Positions 45,506 through 53,780 of a stretch of 64,000 nt of DNA are shown piece by piece (positions within the stretch are counted from its first letter, which is position 1; each line of letters opens with the position of its first letter). The notes under the pieces are model-generated. The model ran no database searches, had not been told where the DNA came from, and saw nothing but the letters and a program-made list of their open reading frames with translations. Both the position numbers and the translations under genes were made by a program. Location: the NCBI GenBank assembly GCA_036381035.1, contig DASVDQ010000014.1:31305-95304 (forward strand). The letters run 5' to 3'. The stretch is from Trueperaceae bacterium. GTDB lineage: Bacteria; Deinococcota; Deinococci; Deinococcales; Trueperaceae.

Positions 45506-48250
45506 CTAGCGCCCCTTGGGCGGCACGTCTACGAGGCCGAGGCGGTACGCCTCCGCTATCGCCTCGGCCCGGGACCGCACCCCCAGCTTGGCGAGCACCG
45601 CCGAGACCTGGTGGTCGACGGTGCGCGTGCTGACCCGGTTGCGCCGGGCGATCTCGGCGTTGCGGAGGCCCGCGGCGACGAGCTCGAGCACCTGCCGCTC
45701 GCGGTGCGTCAGCCCGAGCGGGTGCGCTCGCGTCGACGGCTGCGGACCCCGCGGGATCCCGCGCACGCCGCGGGACCTGAGGCGCCTCGCGACGTCGGCC
45801 AGCGCCGGACGCGCGCCGAGCTCCTCGAACGACCGGCGCGCCTCGACCAGGTCCTCCACGTCGTCGGACTCCGCGAGCGCCGCCGCGCGCTCGTACGGGC
45901 ACCCCAGCCTGGCCCAGCGCCGGGCGGCCTGCCGCGCCCTGCCCCGCACCTGCAGCGCGAAGGGCCCGCGGGCGTGCGCCGACAGGCGCGGGTCGCCGCC
46001 GGCCTTCCAGACCCAGTAGGCGAGCTGGGCGACGTGCCAGGCGCTGCCCTCCTCGCGGGCGCGGTCGTACGCGTGCCTCGCCTCCGCCAGCGCTGCCTGA
46101 TGGTCGCCACGCGCCAACGCGGCTTCGGCGAGCGCGGCGCGCATGGCGACCACGACGGCGAGCCGCGGTGAGCTCCTCGCGTGCTCCTCGAGCCGCTCCA
46201 GCGCCTCGCCGGGGTCGTGGTCACCGAGGCGCACGCGCAGGAGCACCCGCACGAGGGTCGCCCAGACGAGGGCCGTGGGCGACTGGTGCGGGCGCTCCAG
46301 CACCCAGGTCGCCGCCGCCTCGGCCTCGGACCACCGCCCCATGCGCAGGTGCGTGAGGGCCCGCAGCGCGAAGGTGGGGTGCAGCAGGCCCTCGAAGCCG
46401 CCGCGCCGCGCCAGGTCCTCGGCGCGGTCGAGCAGGACCTCGGCCTGTCGGCACCGGAACGTCTCGAGGAGCGCAGAGGCGACCTGGTCGTGCCCGACCA
46501 CCGCCAGGTCGGCGTCGGGTCCGGTGGCGAGCGCCACGGCCCCGGCCAGCTCGTGCCTGGCCGCCGCCACGCGCTCGTTCGCCCCCAGCGCCATGGCCGC
46601 GATCGTCTTGGCGCGGACCAGGACGTGGGGGTTGCTGCCGCGCCGCGCCCGCTCCTCGGCCTCGCGCGCGAGGCGCAGCCCGGTCTCCCCGCGGGCGTAG
46701 CTGCGCCAGCCGCGGAGGAAGTAGATGTAGGCCTGGACGGGCGACCCCGGCCTGCCGTCCAGCGCGGCGCTGGCCTCCGCCAGGGCGTGCTCGGCCTCGT
46801 CGTCGCGCAGCATCGAGCAGAGGGTCCAGGTGAGCTGGCTGAGTAGCCTGGCCCGGCGCTCGGCGTGCTCGGGGCCCGCGAGCAGGTCGGCGGCGGCCCT
46901 CCTCGACGCGGCCGCCTCCTCGTTGTGGCCCGTGTAGCCGCAGGCGGTGGCGTGCAGCTCGAGGAGCGTGGCGCGCTCCTCGGGGTCGAGGCGTCCCGCG
47001 TGGCGCAGCGACCGCGCGAACTGCTCCCGCGCCTCGCGGTAGGCGCCCAGCCTCAGCGCCAGCCGTCCCGCCTCGGGCGCGTAGCGGATGACCGCGTCGC
47101 CGTCGCCGGCCATGTAGGCGTGGTGCGCCAGCACCGCCAGGGGCGTATCTGACGCCCCCGCTCCCACGCCGTGCGGCGAAGGCGCCCCCGCGCTCGCGCC
47201 GTCGCCCACCGGCGTGGGTCCGTCTGCGGACCCCGCGGCGGCGCCTCCCTCACGCGTGGCCGCCGCCGTAGCCGCCGCGCGCCGCCGCTCTAGCGCCGCC
47301 AGGACCGCGGCGTGCGTCCGCTCGCGGCGCGTGGCCGGGATCGACTCGAGCACCGCCTGCCTGGCGAGGTCGTGCCTGAAGCTCAGCGAGCCGCGCCGGC
47401 TGACGAGCAGGCCGGCCGCGACGCACTCGTCGAGGCAGCCCGGCGCGACGCCGAGCTCGGCGAGCAGCGACGCCGCGGCGTTCTGACCCACGACGCTCGC
47501 CACCTCCAGTGCGGCGATCGCCGGTGCGGAGAGGCGCGAGACGCGGGCCATGACCGCGTCGCCCACCTTCGCGGGCACGCCCTCGCCGCCCGCCGCCAGC
47601 ACCTCGGTCACGAAGAACGCGTTGCCGCCGGTACTGCGGTACAGGGCCTCGGGGTCGACGCCGCTGCCCGCCGCCAGCTCGGCCACGGCCGCGGACGAGA
47701 GCCTCGGCACCTCGAGCCGGTGCACGGGGGGCGCGCCCGCCAGGTCGCCGAGGAGGCGCCGCAGGGGGTGCGACGGCGCCAGCTCGTCCTCGCGGTAGGT
47801 GGCGACGACCAGCGCCCTCGCGTCACCGACGCGCCTGCCCAGGTAGCGCAGGAGGTCGAGCGTCGCGTCGTCGGCCCAGTGGACGTCCTCGACGATGAGC
47901 AGGCGGGGGCGCTGGCCGGCGCGGAGCCTGTCGAGCAGCGCCGTGAACAGTCGCCGAGGCGCCGGGTCAGCCTCGACGAGACGAGCGAACCCGTCGTCGA
48001 GCTCCATCGCGAAGTCGAGGACCGGGCCCAGCGGCTGAGGCGCGGTCATCGCCTCGCAGGCGCCCGTCAGCACGACCGCGTCCCCCGAGTGCCGCCGGCG
48101 GAACGTCTCCACCAGGGCGCTCTTGCCCACGCCCGCCTCGCCGCCGACGAACACGAGGCGGCCCTCGCCACGCGACGCCGCCGCGGCGTGGCCCTTCAGC
48201 AGCTCGAGGAGGTCCTCCCGCTCAAGCAGCGCGTGGTCGCCCATGGGCAC
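45506..48250 (-). CDS. MalT-like LuxR-family regulator with AAA ATPase and TPR repeats (LAL type)
   Basis: The protein is 914 residues. The N-terminal STAND/AAA ATPase has Walker A VGGEAGVGKSALVE near residue 37 and Walker B RLLIVEDVHWADDATLDLLR. A winged-helix region follows, then an Ala/Gly/Pro-rich linker (about 315-365, GAAAGSADGPTPVGDGASAG). A long TPR-like helical region follows, then a C-terminal LuxR helix-turn-helix (LTHRERQVLELVAAGLRNAE, VSTRTVDHQVSAVLAKLG). ATP and an unknown inducer probably drive oligomerisation. GTG at 48250 lies five bases after a TATAGT box; ATG at 48244 is an alternative. The target is unknown because the neighbours are divergent or convergent. Confidence 0.93.
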   Translation of the reverse strand: MPMGDHALLEREDLLELLKGHAAAASRGEGRLVFVGGEAGVGKSALVETFRRRHSGDAVVLTGACEAMTAPQPLGPVLDFAMELDDGFARLVEADPAPRRLFTALLDRLRAGQRPRLLIVEDVHWADDATLDLLRYLGRRVGDARALVVATYREDELAPSHPLRRLLGDLAGAPPVHRLEVPRLSSAAVAELAAGSGVDPEALYRSTGGNAFFVTEVLAAGGEGVPAKVGDAVMARVSRLSAPAIAALEVASVVGQNAAASLLAELGVAPGCLDECVAAGLLVSRRGSLSFRHDLARQAVLESIPATRRERTHAAVLAALERRRAAATAAATREGGAAAGSADGPTPVGDGASAGAPSPHGVGAGASDTPLAVLAHHAYMAGDGDAVIRYAPEAGRLALRLGAYREAREQFARSLRHAGRLDPEERATLLELHATACGYTGHNEEAAASRRAAADLLAGPEHAERRARLLSQLTWTLCSMLRDDEAEHALAEASAALDGRPGSPVQAYIYFLRGWRSYARGETGLRLAREAEERARRGSNPHVLVRAKTIAAMALGANERVAAARHELAGAVALATGPDADLAVVGHDQVASALLETFRCRQAEVLLDRAEDLARRGGFEGLLHPTFALRALTHLRMGRWSEAEAAATWVLERPHQSPTALVWATLVRVLLRVRLGDHDPGEALERLEEHARSSPRLAVVVAMRAALAEAALARGDHQAALAEARHAYDRAREEGSAWHVAQLAYWVWKAGGDPRLSAHARGPFALQVRGRARQAARRWARLGCPYERAAALAESDDVEDLVEARRSFEELGARPALADVARRLRSRGVRGIPRGPQPSTRAHPLGLTHRERQVLELVAAGLRNAEIARRNRVSTRTVDHQVSAVLAKLGVRSRAEAIAEAYRLGLVDVPPKGR

Positions 48251-48255
48251 CGGCG

Positions 48256-48261
48256 ACTATA
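48256..48261 (-). promoter_or_regulatory. -10 element of the MalT-like gene (leaderless)
   Basis: Minus-strand TATAGT ends five bases before the GTG at 48250. Confidence 0.55.
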
Positions 48262-48309
48262 GCGGCTCGCCCCGCGGTCCTCGCGCAGCACGCGGCGGGG
48301 GAGACGCGT

Positions 48310-48315
48310 TACCAT
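48310..48315 (+). promoter_or_regulatory. -10 element of the AlkZ-like gene
   Basis: TACCAT ends eight bases before the ATG at 48324, back to back with the MalT-like promoter. Confidence 0.5.
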
Positions 48316-48323
48316 CTGGCCCC

Positions 48324-49484
48324 ATGGCCGGCGGAGGGAGAAGGCGTCTCAGCGCGCGCGACCTGAACAGGGCCACGCTAGCCAGGCAGCTGCTGCTCGC
48401 CCGGGAGCCGCTGCCCGCCGCCGTGGGCGTGCGGCGGGTCCTGGCGTTGCAGGCGCAGGAGCCCGTCGGCCCCTACCTTGCCCTCACCGCCCGCCTGGAA
48501 GGCTTCGCGCCGGAGGACCTCGACGCTGCATACGCCGCCGGCGCGGTCGCGCGCTCGACACTGCTGCGGATGACGATCCACGCCGTGAGCGCCGAGGACT
48601 ACCCGACGCTCTACGGCACCATGCACAAGCGCCTGCGCGGCGCTCGTCTCGGCGACCCGCGTTTCACCAAGACCGGCGTGCCTGCCGCGGCCGCGCTCGA
48701 GGCGCTCCCAGAGCTGCTCGAGCACCTGACCGTGCCGCGCTCGAAGGACGAGATCGACGACTGGCTGGGCGAGCGCTTGGGCGTGCGTCACGAGCGGGTG
48801 TTCTGGGCGCTGCGGTCTTTCGCGCCGTTCTGGCACGTGCCGAACGGCGGCCCCTGGTCGTTCGCGCGGGGCCACGCCTTCCGCGCGGCGCCCGAGCCGA
48901 TGCGCGAGCCGTGGGAGGAGGCCGCCGCGGCGGCGCTGCGTCGCTACCTGCGGGCCTTCGGCCCGGCGACGGTGAAGGACTTCGCCCGCTTCACGTTGCT
49001 GACGCGCGAGATGGCCCGCGAGGCCGTGGCGGCGGCTGGCGATACGATCGTCGGGTACGAGGGTCCGGACGGGTCCGAGCTCTTCGACGTGCCCGGCGCG
49101 CCCCTGCCCGACGGGGACACGCCGGCCCCACCGCGCCTGCTGCCGATGTGGGACAGCGCGCTGATGGCGCACGAGGTGCCCGGCCGCCTGCTGGACGACG
49201 GACTCAGGCCGCTCGTCGTGAAGCGCAACGGCGACGTGCTGCCGACCGTGCTGCTGGACGGACGCGTGGCCGGCGTGTGGCGCCCCGCCGAGAGGGGCGT
49301 GGAGGTGAGCGCGTTCCGGAAGCTCACGCGGGACGAATGGGACGGCTTGGCAGCGGAGGCCGAGCGCCTAGCCCCCCTCGCGGAGCGCGGTCCGCTGCTC
49401 CACGCCCGTTTCCTCAACTGGTGGCGGGACCTGGAGGCCGCCGAGGTGCGCCTGCTGCCCTACGCGACGACCTCGGTGAGGTAG
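48324..49484 (+). CDS. Winged-helix DNA glycosylase of the AlkZ/HTH_42 family
   Basis: The protein is 386 residues. It follows the family layout of three winged helices and a beta-barrel. Near the N-terminus it has ALQAQEPVGPYLAL with Gln43 and Gln45, matching the QxQ catalytic motif of AlkZ/YcaQ enzymes that unhook interstrand crosslinks and remove alkylated bases. Further conserved parts are STLLRMTIHAVSAEDYP, RRYLRAFGPATVKDFARF and LLPMWDSALMAHE. HTH_42 members of this kind are frequent in actinobacteria and Deinococcota. The gene is divergent from the MalT-like regulator and its last 25 bases overlap the convergent nnrE gene. The catalytic claim rests on motif only. Confidence 0.88.
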   Translation: MAGGGRRRLSARDLNRATLARQLLLAREPLPAAVGVRRVLALQAQEPVGPYLALTARLEGFAPEDLDAAYAAGAVARSTLLRMTIHAVSAEDYPTLYGTMHKRLRGARLGDPRFTKTGVPAAAALEALPELLEHLTVPRSKDEIDDWLGERLGVRHERVFWALRSFAPFWHVPNGGPWSFARGHAFRAAPEPMREPWEEAAAAALRRYLRAFGPATVKDFARFTLLTREMAREAVAAAGDTIVGYEGPDGSELFDVPGAPLPDGDTPAPPRLLPMWDSALMAHEVPGRLLDDGLRPLVVKRNGDVLPTVLLDGRVAGVWRPAERGVEVSAFRKLTRDEWDGLAAEAERLAPLAERGPLLHARFLNWWRDLEAAEVRLLPYATTSVR

Positions 49485-50170
49485 CCGGGCAGCTCGACGG
49501 GCTCGATCCGCAGCGCCTCGAAGAGCGGCGCCGGCAGGGACAGGTCCCCGACGACGAGGCGGCCGACGTTCCCGCCGGGCTTCACGCCCACCTTCGGCAG
49601 CGCGATGGCCATGGTGATGTCGGCCTTCACGACGTCGCCCGGGGTCTCGCCGGTGTCGGCGACCATGCCGGTGGGGACGTCGAGCGAGATCACGCAGCAG
49701 TCGGCGTCGGAGTGGTTGAGCACGGTGATCACGTCGAGCGTGCGCCCCCTGGGCGGACCCTCGAGGTTCGTCCCGATGGCGGCGTCGATGATCACCGCGA
49801 ACTTCATCTTGGGGAGGCTGTTGCGCACCTTGACGCGCTCGAAGTGCTTGAGGTGCTCGAGCTGCTCCTTCGGGGTGCCGGAGTAGTTCTCGGCCTCGTG
49901 GGTGGGCACGACCCATACCCGCCGACCGCGGGCGGCGAGCAGGCGCGCGGCGGCCAGGCCGCCCGAGCCGTTGTTGCCGCGTCCGGCGACGACGAGGACC
50001 GGTCCGTCCGACCCGACCTCGTCGATGAGGCTGACGAGGTTGCGCGCCGTGTGCTCGACCAGGACGCGGTTGTCGAGGCCGAACTTGCCCGTGGCCAGCA
50101 TGATGAGCTGCTGCATCTGCGAGGCCGTGATGGCCGGCAGGTCGTCCCACTTGACCGTTGGAAAGCCCAT
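49460..50170 (-). CDS. nnrE: NAD(P)H-hydrate epimerase (YjeF N-terminal domain)
   Basis: This 236-residue protein is a YjeF_N domain without the dehydratase half. Motifs are VLVVAGRGNNGSGGLAAARLL, AVIIDAAIGTNLEGPPRG and VISLDVPTGMVADTGETPGD, covering the substrate and potassium sites. It interconverts R and S forms of hydrated NAD(P)H so that the dehydratase can repair them. The ATG has a GGAGAGG site and lies 19 bases behind yebC, so the two are co-transcribed. Its 3' end overlaps the convergent AlkZ-like gene by 25 bases. Confidence 0.92.
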   Translation of the reverse strand: MGFPTVKWDDLPAITASQMQQLIMLATGKFGLDNRVLVEHTARNLVSLIDEVGSDGPVLVVAGRGNNGSGGLAAARLLAARGRRVWVVPTHEAENYSGTPKEQLEHLKHFERVKVRNSLPKMKFAVIIDAAIGTNLEGPPRGRTLDVITVLNHSDADCCVISLDVPTGMVADTGETPGDVVKADITMAIALPKVGVKPGGNVGRLVVGDLSLPAPLFEALRIEPVELPGYLTEVVA

Positions 50171-50189
50171 CCAGCACCCTCTCCTGGGT

Positions 50190-50918
50190 CTAGCCGACGA
50201 GCTCGACAGCGTCGAGGTCGGCGGTGGAGTAGACGTTCTGCACGTCGTCGAGGTCCTCTAGCGCTTCCATGAGGTTGAGCACCTTGCGGGCGTCCTCGCT
50301 CGGCACCGGGGTGAGGCTCTGGGGCACGCGCGTGAGCTGCGCCACGGCGGGCTCGACGCCGCGCGCCTGCAGGCCCTCGACGACCTCGTAGAGGTCGCCC
50401 GGCGCGGTGTAGACGGTCAGGGCGCCGTCCTCGAGCTCGATGTCCTCGGCGCCGAGGTCGATCGCGACGTCCTCGAGGCCCTCGGCCGGCTCCTCGACCA
50501 CGATCATGCCCTTCGTGTCGAACTGCCAGGCCGTGGAGCCGGAGAGGTTGCCGCCGTGCTTGCTGAACACGTGCCTGACCTCGCCGACCGTGCGGTTGCG
50601 GTTGTCGGTGAGGGCCTCCACGAGCATGGCGACGCCGCCGGGGCCGTAGCCCTCGTAGAGGACCTCCTCGAAGCTGCCGCCCTCGCCGCCGCCCAGGGCC
50701 CTCTCGATGGCCCGCTCGATGTTGTCGAGCGGCACGTTGTCCGTCTTCGCCGCGGCCAGCGCGTTCTTCAGCGCCAGGTTGACGCTGGGGTCACCGCTGC
50801 CGCCCGAGCGCACGGCGGACTGGATGGCGCGGATGTGCTTGCTTATGACCTTGCCGCGCTGACGGTCCAGCACCGCCTTCTTGCGCTTGATCTGGGCCCA
50901 TTTGCTGTGTCCTGCCAA
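50190..50918 (-). CDS. yebC: YebC/PmpR family protein
   Basis: This 242-residue protein has the family opening [20 protein letters not shown] and [13 protein letters not shown], then [37 protein letters not shown] and [20 protein letters not shown] [14 protein letters not shown]. YebC proteins were described as transcription regulators and more recently as factors relieving ribosome stalling at proline stretches. TTG at 50918 is chosen for the GGAGGA site seven bases upstream and because it matches the family start exactly. It heads the yebC-nnrE unit. Confidence 0.95.
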   Translation of the reverse strand: MAGHSKWAQIKRKKAVLDRQRGKVISKHIRAIQSAVRSGGSGDPSVNLALKNALAAAKTDNVPLDNIERAIERALGGGEGGSFEEVLYEGYGPGGVAMLVEALTDNRNRTVGEVRHVFSKHGGNLSGSTAWQFDTKGMIVVEEPAEGLEDVAIDLGAEDIELEDGALTVYTAPGDLYEVVEGLQARGVEPAVAQLTRVPQSLTPVPSEDARKVLNLMEALEDLDDVQNVYSTADLDAVELVG

Positions 50919-51025
50919 GGGAGAGTCCTCCAGCCGGCGGAGCGAGCTTCGCACCGCCGCACCGGACCACATTCTACCCCAAGGCGCCGCCAGCGCGGTT
51001 CGCGGCCTCCGGAGGCGTCAGGCGG

Positions 51026-51526
51026 TCAGTAGATGTACAGGTGGGTCTCCGCGACGTCCCTCACCTGGTAGGAGCGCAGCTCGAGCTCGATGGCCGCCGA
51101 CCACTCGGCGTCGCCGCGCCGCCCGCGGTAGACGACCGTCCCCGAGGTCGGCTCGCCGGTGAAGCTGGCGCGCACCCGGTGCAGGCCGCGCGGCGGGGCC
51201 GCGTTGTAGACGACCCGCTGCTCCCGGGTCGGGAGGACCACGCTGCCGCCCGGCACGTACACGTTGCGCGACAGCAGGTAGACGGTGCCGTCCGGGTCGA
51301 TGGCCGTGAGCGTCACGTAGCCGGCGCGCCGGGTCGTGATCAGGAACTCGATGCGGTCGCCGACGCGGTAGGTGTGGCCGACGCCCATCGTCGGACGGAA
51401 GTCGGTGATCTCGTCGCTCAGCGTGATCTGGACGCCGGGCGAGGGCGTGATCGTGATGGTGCAGGCGGAGAGCAGCAGCCCGCAGGCCGCGATCGCCTGG
51501 ACGAAGGGCAGGCGGATGGTTCTCAC
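51026..51526 (-). CDS. DUF4384-type lipoprotein
   Basis: The protein is 166 residues from GTG 51526, which has a strong GAGGAGG site. The signal ends in the lipobox LLLSAC with Cys22. The rest is a beta-rich domain of DUF4384 type (VGDRIEFLITTRRAGYVTLT, DGTVYLLSRNVYVPGGSVVL), common in cell-envelope proteins of Deinococcota. An upstream in-frame ATG at 51547 would place the ribosome site inside the coding sequence and is rejected. A second lipoprotein gene lies 135 bases upstream on the same strand; the two may form one transcription unit. Confidence 0.85.
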   Translation of the reverse strand: MRTIRLPFVQAIAACGLLLSACTITITPSPGVQITLSDEITDFRPTMGVGHTYRVGDRIEFLITTRRAGYVTLTAIDPDGTVYLLSRNVYVPGGSVVLPTREQRVVYNAAPPRGLHRVRASFTGEPTSGTVVYRGRRGDAEWSAAIELELRSYQVRDVAETHLYIY

Positions 51527-51661
51527 AACTGTCCTCCTCGTGGCCATCAGGCTACTCCAGCGCGAGAGGTCCGCCGTTAACCGAACATTCAGCGCTCGGG
51601 GGGACGCCTCGCCCCCGCGGCCGGACCCTACGGAGGCGAGCCGCGACGTCGGGCGCGACGC

Positions 51662-52000
51662 CTACTGCGCCTCCGCGGCCGGCTCGGCCTCGAGGTCGTA
51701 CGACGTGAGGATGTAGGGGAGGTCCGTCTGGTGGTAGCGGCCGCGCTCGTCGTACCAGAAGATGTAGGCGCCCTGTGCCTCGCCGCCAGAGCCCTCCGGG
51801 GCGGTACCCGAGCGGGTGACCTTGCCGTCGACGATGCCGCGGAAGACCGGCTTCCCGTCGTACGAGTAGATCGTTATGTACATCCGCGTCGCCGTGAAGT
51901 CCTGGATGCTGCGGCGGATGCGGTTCTGCGTCTCGTTGCGGCAGCCGGCCAAGAGTAGCACCAGCGCCACGACTAGCAAGAGGGTCAGGCTCCTGCGCAC
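51662..52000 (-). CDS. Small predicted lipoprotein
   Basis: The protein is 112 residues from a GTG behind GGAGGTGGGAA. The signal (SLTLLLVVALVLLLAGC) ends at Cys20. The mature part is short and carries RIRRSIQDFTATRMYITIYS, then YIFWYDERGRYHQTDLPYIL. No family is recognised. The mRNA probably starts near 52042, so its 5' end would be a stem-loop that includes part of the ribosome site, which may set a low or regulated level. Confidence 0.75.
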   Translation of the reverse strand: MRRSLTLLLVVALVLLLAGCRNETQNRIRRSIQDFTATRMYITIYSYDGKPVFRGIVDGKVTRSGTAPEGSGGEAQGAYIFWYDERGRYHQTDLPYILTSYDLEAEPAAEAQ

Positions 52001-52009
52001 TTCCCACCT

Positions 52010-52044
52010 CCTACGGGGCGCGCGCCCGGAGGGCGCCTCGTAGG
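52010..52044 (-). promoter_or_regulatory. 5'-terminal stem-loop of the small lipoprotein mRNA
   Basis: CCTACG (52010-52015) pairs with CGTAGG (52039-52044), with a GC-rich inner extension. The ribosome site (complement of CCTCC at 52007-52011) shares two bases with the stem. Confidence 0.4.
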
Positions 52045-52048
52045 GGGA

Positions 52049-52054
52049 ATCCTA
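52049..52054 (-). promoter_or_regulatory. -10 element of the small lipoprotein gene
   Basis: Minus-strand TAGGAT lies 48 bases before the GTG at 52000, giving a leader of about 40 bases. Confidence 0.45.
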
Positions 52055-52250
52055 GCGCGCCGCCGCGGCCCCACCGTATCGGCCGAAGGTATGACACGCG
52101 GGGTCAGGTCGGGCGTTCAGCGCCGCGACCTGCCGCCCCCGGCTGCCGGCGCGGACCGGGCGGCGCGGGCCGCGGCACGCCGGAGCCGTCGGGGGCCGCC
52201 GCGCACGACGGGCCGCTGCACAGGGTTTAGTCGGTCAGGCTCAGGTAATG

Positions 52251-52256
52251 TACCAT
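52251..52256 (+). promoter_or_regulatory. -10 element of dnaJ-hspR (leaderless)
   Basis: TACCAT ends six bases before the GTG at 52263. No HspR-type inverted repeat is evident nearby. Confidence 0.55.
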
Positions 52257-52262
52257 CGTCCC

Positions 52263-53282
52263 GTGACGGCTGCGAAGCGCGACCCATACGAGGTGCTCGG
52301 CGTGCCGCGCGACGCCGACCTGGAGGCGATCAAGAGCGCCTACAGGCGGCAGGCCATGCGCTACCACCCCGACAGGAACCCCGGCGACGCGGCGGCCGAG
52401 GAGCGCTTCAAGGAGCTGTCCGAGGCGTACGCGCTGCTGCGCGACCCCGAGGCGCGCGCCCGCTACGACCGCTACGGTCACCCGTCGGCGGGTGGCTTCA
52501 CGACGCCGACGTACACGGCCGAGCAGTGGCGGGAGGTGTTCCGCGAGGCGGACGTGCCGATCGACTGGTCGCGGGTCACCGCGTTCGGGTCGACTGGCAA
52601 CGCCCTGTTCGACGCGCTCTTCGGGATGGTCGCCGGCATGCTCCGCGGCAGCGGGCTGCTGCCGGGGGAGACGCGCGAGGTGCGCCTCGACCTGACGCTC
52701 GGCGAGGCCGTGAACGGCGCCACGCGGCGGGTGCGCGTGCCCGGGCCGAGCACCTGCGCGCTGTGCCGCGGCACGGGCCGGGCCGCGCTGGGGGCGGCCG
52801 CGGAGGGCGTCGCGGCGCGCACGGGTCCGTTCGACGTGGCCACGTCCGGCGGCGTCTGCCCGGCGTGCGGCGGCAGGGGCGTGCGCCGCGGCACGGCCCT
52901 CGTCGACGTGAAGGTGCCGAAGGGCACCACCAGCAGCACGAAGCTGAGGCTCAGGGGCCTGGGCGGACCGGGCTCGCCTCCCGGCGACCTCCTCGTGGAC
53001 GTCGAGGTCGCCCTGCCGCCCACCGCCGCGGTGCGGGGCCGCGACGTCCACGACCGCCTGCCCCTGCTGCCCTGGCAAGCCGCGGGCGGAGCCAGGGTCG
53101 ACTACGAGGGGGTCACGGTGGACGTGCCGCCTGGCTCGGCGGCCGGCAGCACCCTCGTGGTCCCCGGCGCCGGCCTGGGCGGCGGCGACCTCCACCTGAC
53201 CGTCGACGTCGACCTGGTCGGCGGAGCCCTGCGCGCCGCCCGCGGGTGGTTGCGTAAGCTTGCCTCCGGAGGGACGGCTTGA
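52263..53282 (+). CDS. dnaJ: DnaJ-type co-chaperone with reduced zinc centre
   Basis: The protein is 339 residues. The J domain at 6-70 has the HPD motif in [10 protein letters not shown]. The Gly/Phe region is poorly developed. The cysteine-rich region has only two CxxCxGxG-type repeats (CALCRGTGR and CPACGGRG) instead of four, enough for one zinc site. A C-terminal substrate domain follows ([40 protein letters not shown]). DnaJ stimulates the ATPase of DnaK, which is not encoded here. GTG at 52263 follows a TACCAT box, so it is probably leaderless. It is co-transcribed with hspR, whose TTG overlaps the dnaJ stop. Confidence 0.9.
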   Translation: MTAAKRDPYEVLGVPRDADLEAIKSAYRRQAMRYHPDRNPGDAAAEERFKELSEAYALLRDPEARARYDRYGHPSAGGFTTPTYTAEQWREVFREADVPIDWSRVTAFGSTGNALFDALFGMVAGMLRGSGLLPGETREVRLDLTLGEAVNGATRRVRVPGPSTCALCRGTGRAALGAAAEGVAARTGPFDVATSGGVCPACGGRGVRRGTALVDVKVPKGTTSSTKLRLRGLGGPGSPPGDLLVDVEVALPPTAAVRGRDVHDRLPLLPWQAAGGARVDYEGVTVDVPPGSAAGSTLVVPGAGLGGGDLHLTVDVDLVGGALRAARGWLRKLASGGTA

Positions 53283-53695
53283 AGGACACGCACGACGACA
53301 AGCGCGAGCGCGAGGCCGAGCGCGACGACAAGGAGATCGACCGCGACAAGCCGCTCTACGTCATCAGCATCGCCGCCGAGCTCGTCGACATGCACCCGCA
53401 GACGCTGCGGCTCTACGAGCGCAAGGGGCTCATAGAGCCCAGCCGCAGCTCGGGCAAGACGCGCCTCTACTCGCAGCGCAACATCGAGCAGCTCCGCGAG
53501 ATCAGGCGCCTGACGCAGGAGCTCGGCGTGAACCTCGCCGGCGTGGAGGAGATCATCAGGCTCAGGCAGCGCCTCGACGAGCTGCAGCGCAGCATGGAGG
53601 AGCGCATCGCCAGCCTCCAGGCGCAGCTCAGCGGCAGGTCGGCCGCCACGAAGAGCCTGCCGTCGGCCGCGGAAGAGGGCGACGACGAGGGCTGA
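53279..53695 (+). CDS. hspR: MerR-family heat-shock repressor HspR
   Basis: The protein is 138 residues. After a highly charged 25-residue leader comes the MerR winged helix: [40 protein letters not shown] and [20 protein letters not shown], followed by a helical coiled coil ([20 protein letters not shown]). HspR represses dnaK operons with DnaK as co-repressor. Its start TTG at 53279 overlaps the dnaJ stop as TTGA, so repressor and chaperone are coupled. Here the usual dnaK and grpE are missing from the operon. Confidence 0.92.
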   Translation: MKDTHDDKREREAERDDKEIDRDKPLYVISIAAELVDMHPQTLRLYERKGLIEPSRSSGKTRLYSQRNIEQLREIRRLTQELGVNLAGVEEIIRLRQRLDELQRSMEERIASLQAQLSGRSAATKSLPSAAEEGDDEG

Positions 53696-53769
53696 GGGCT
53701 AGCGGGTCGCCGGCGCGGGCGCCCCGGAGCCGACGACGCGGGGGCCCGGGCCCCCGCCCCCCTGCGGGT

Positions 53770-53775
53770 TATCTT
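53770..53775 (+). promoter_or_regulatory. -10 element of smc-birA (leaderless)
   Basis: TATCTT ends five bases before the GTG at 53781. Confidence 0.55.
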
Positions 53776-53780
53776 GCGGC

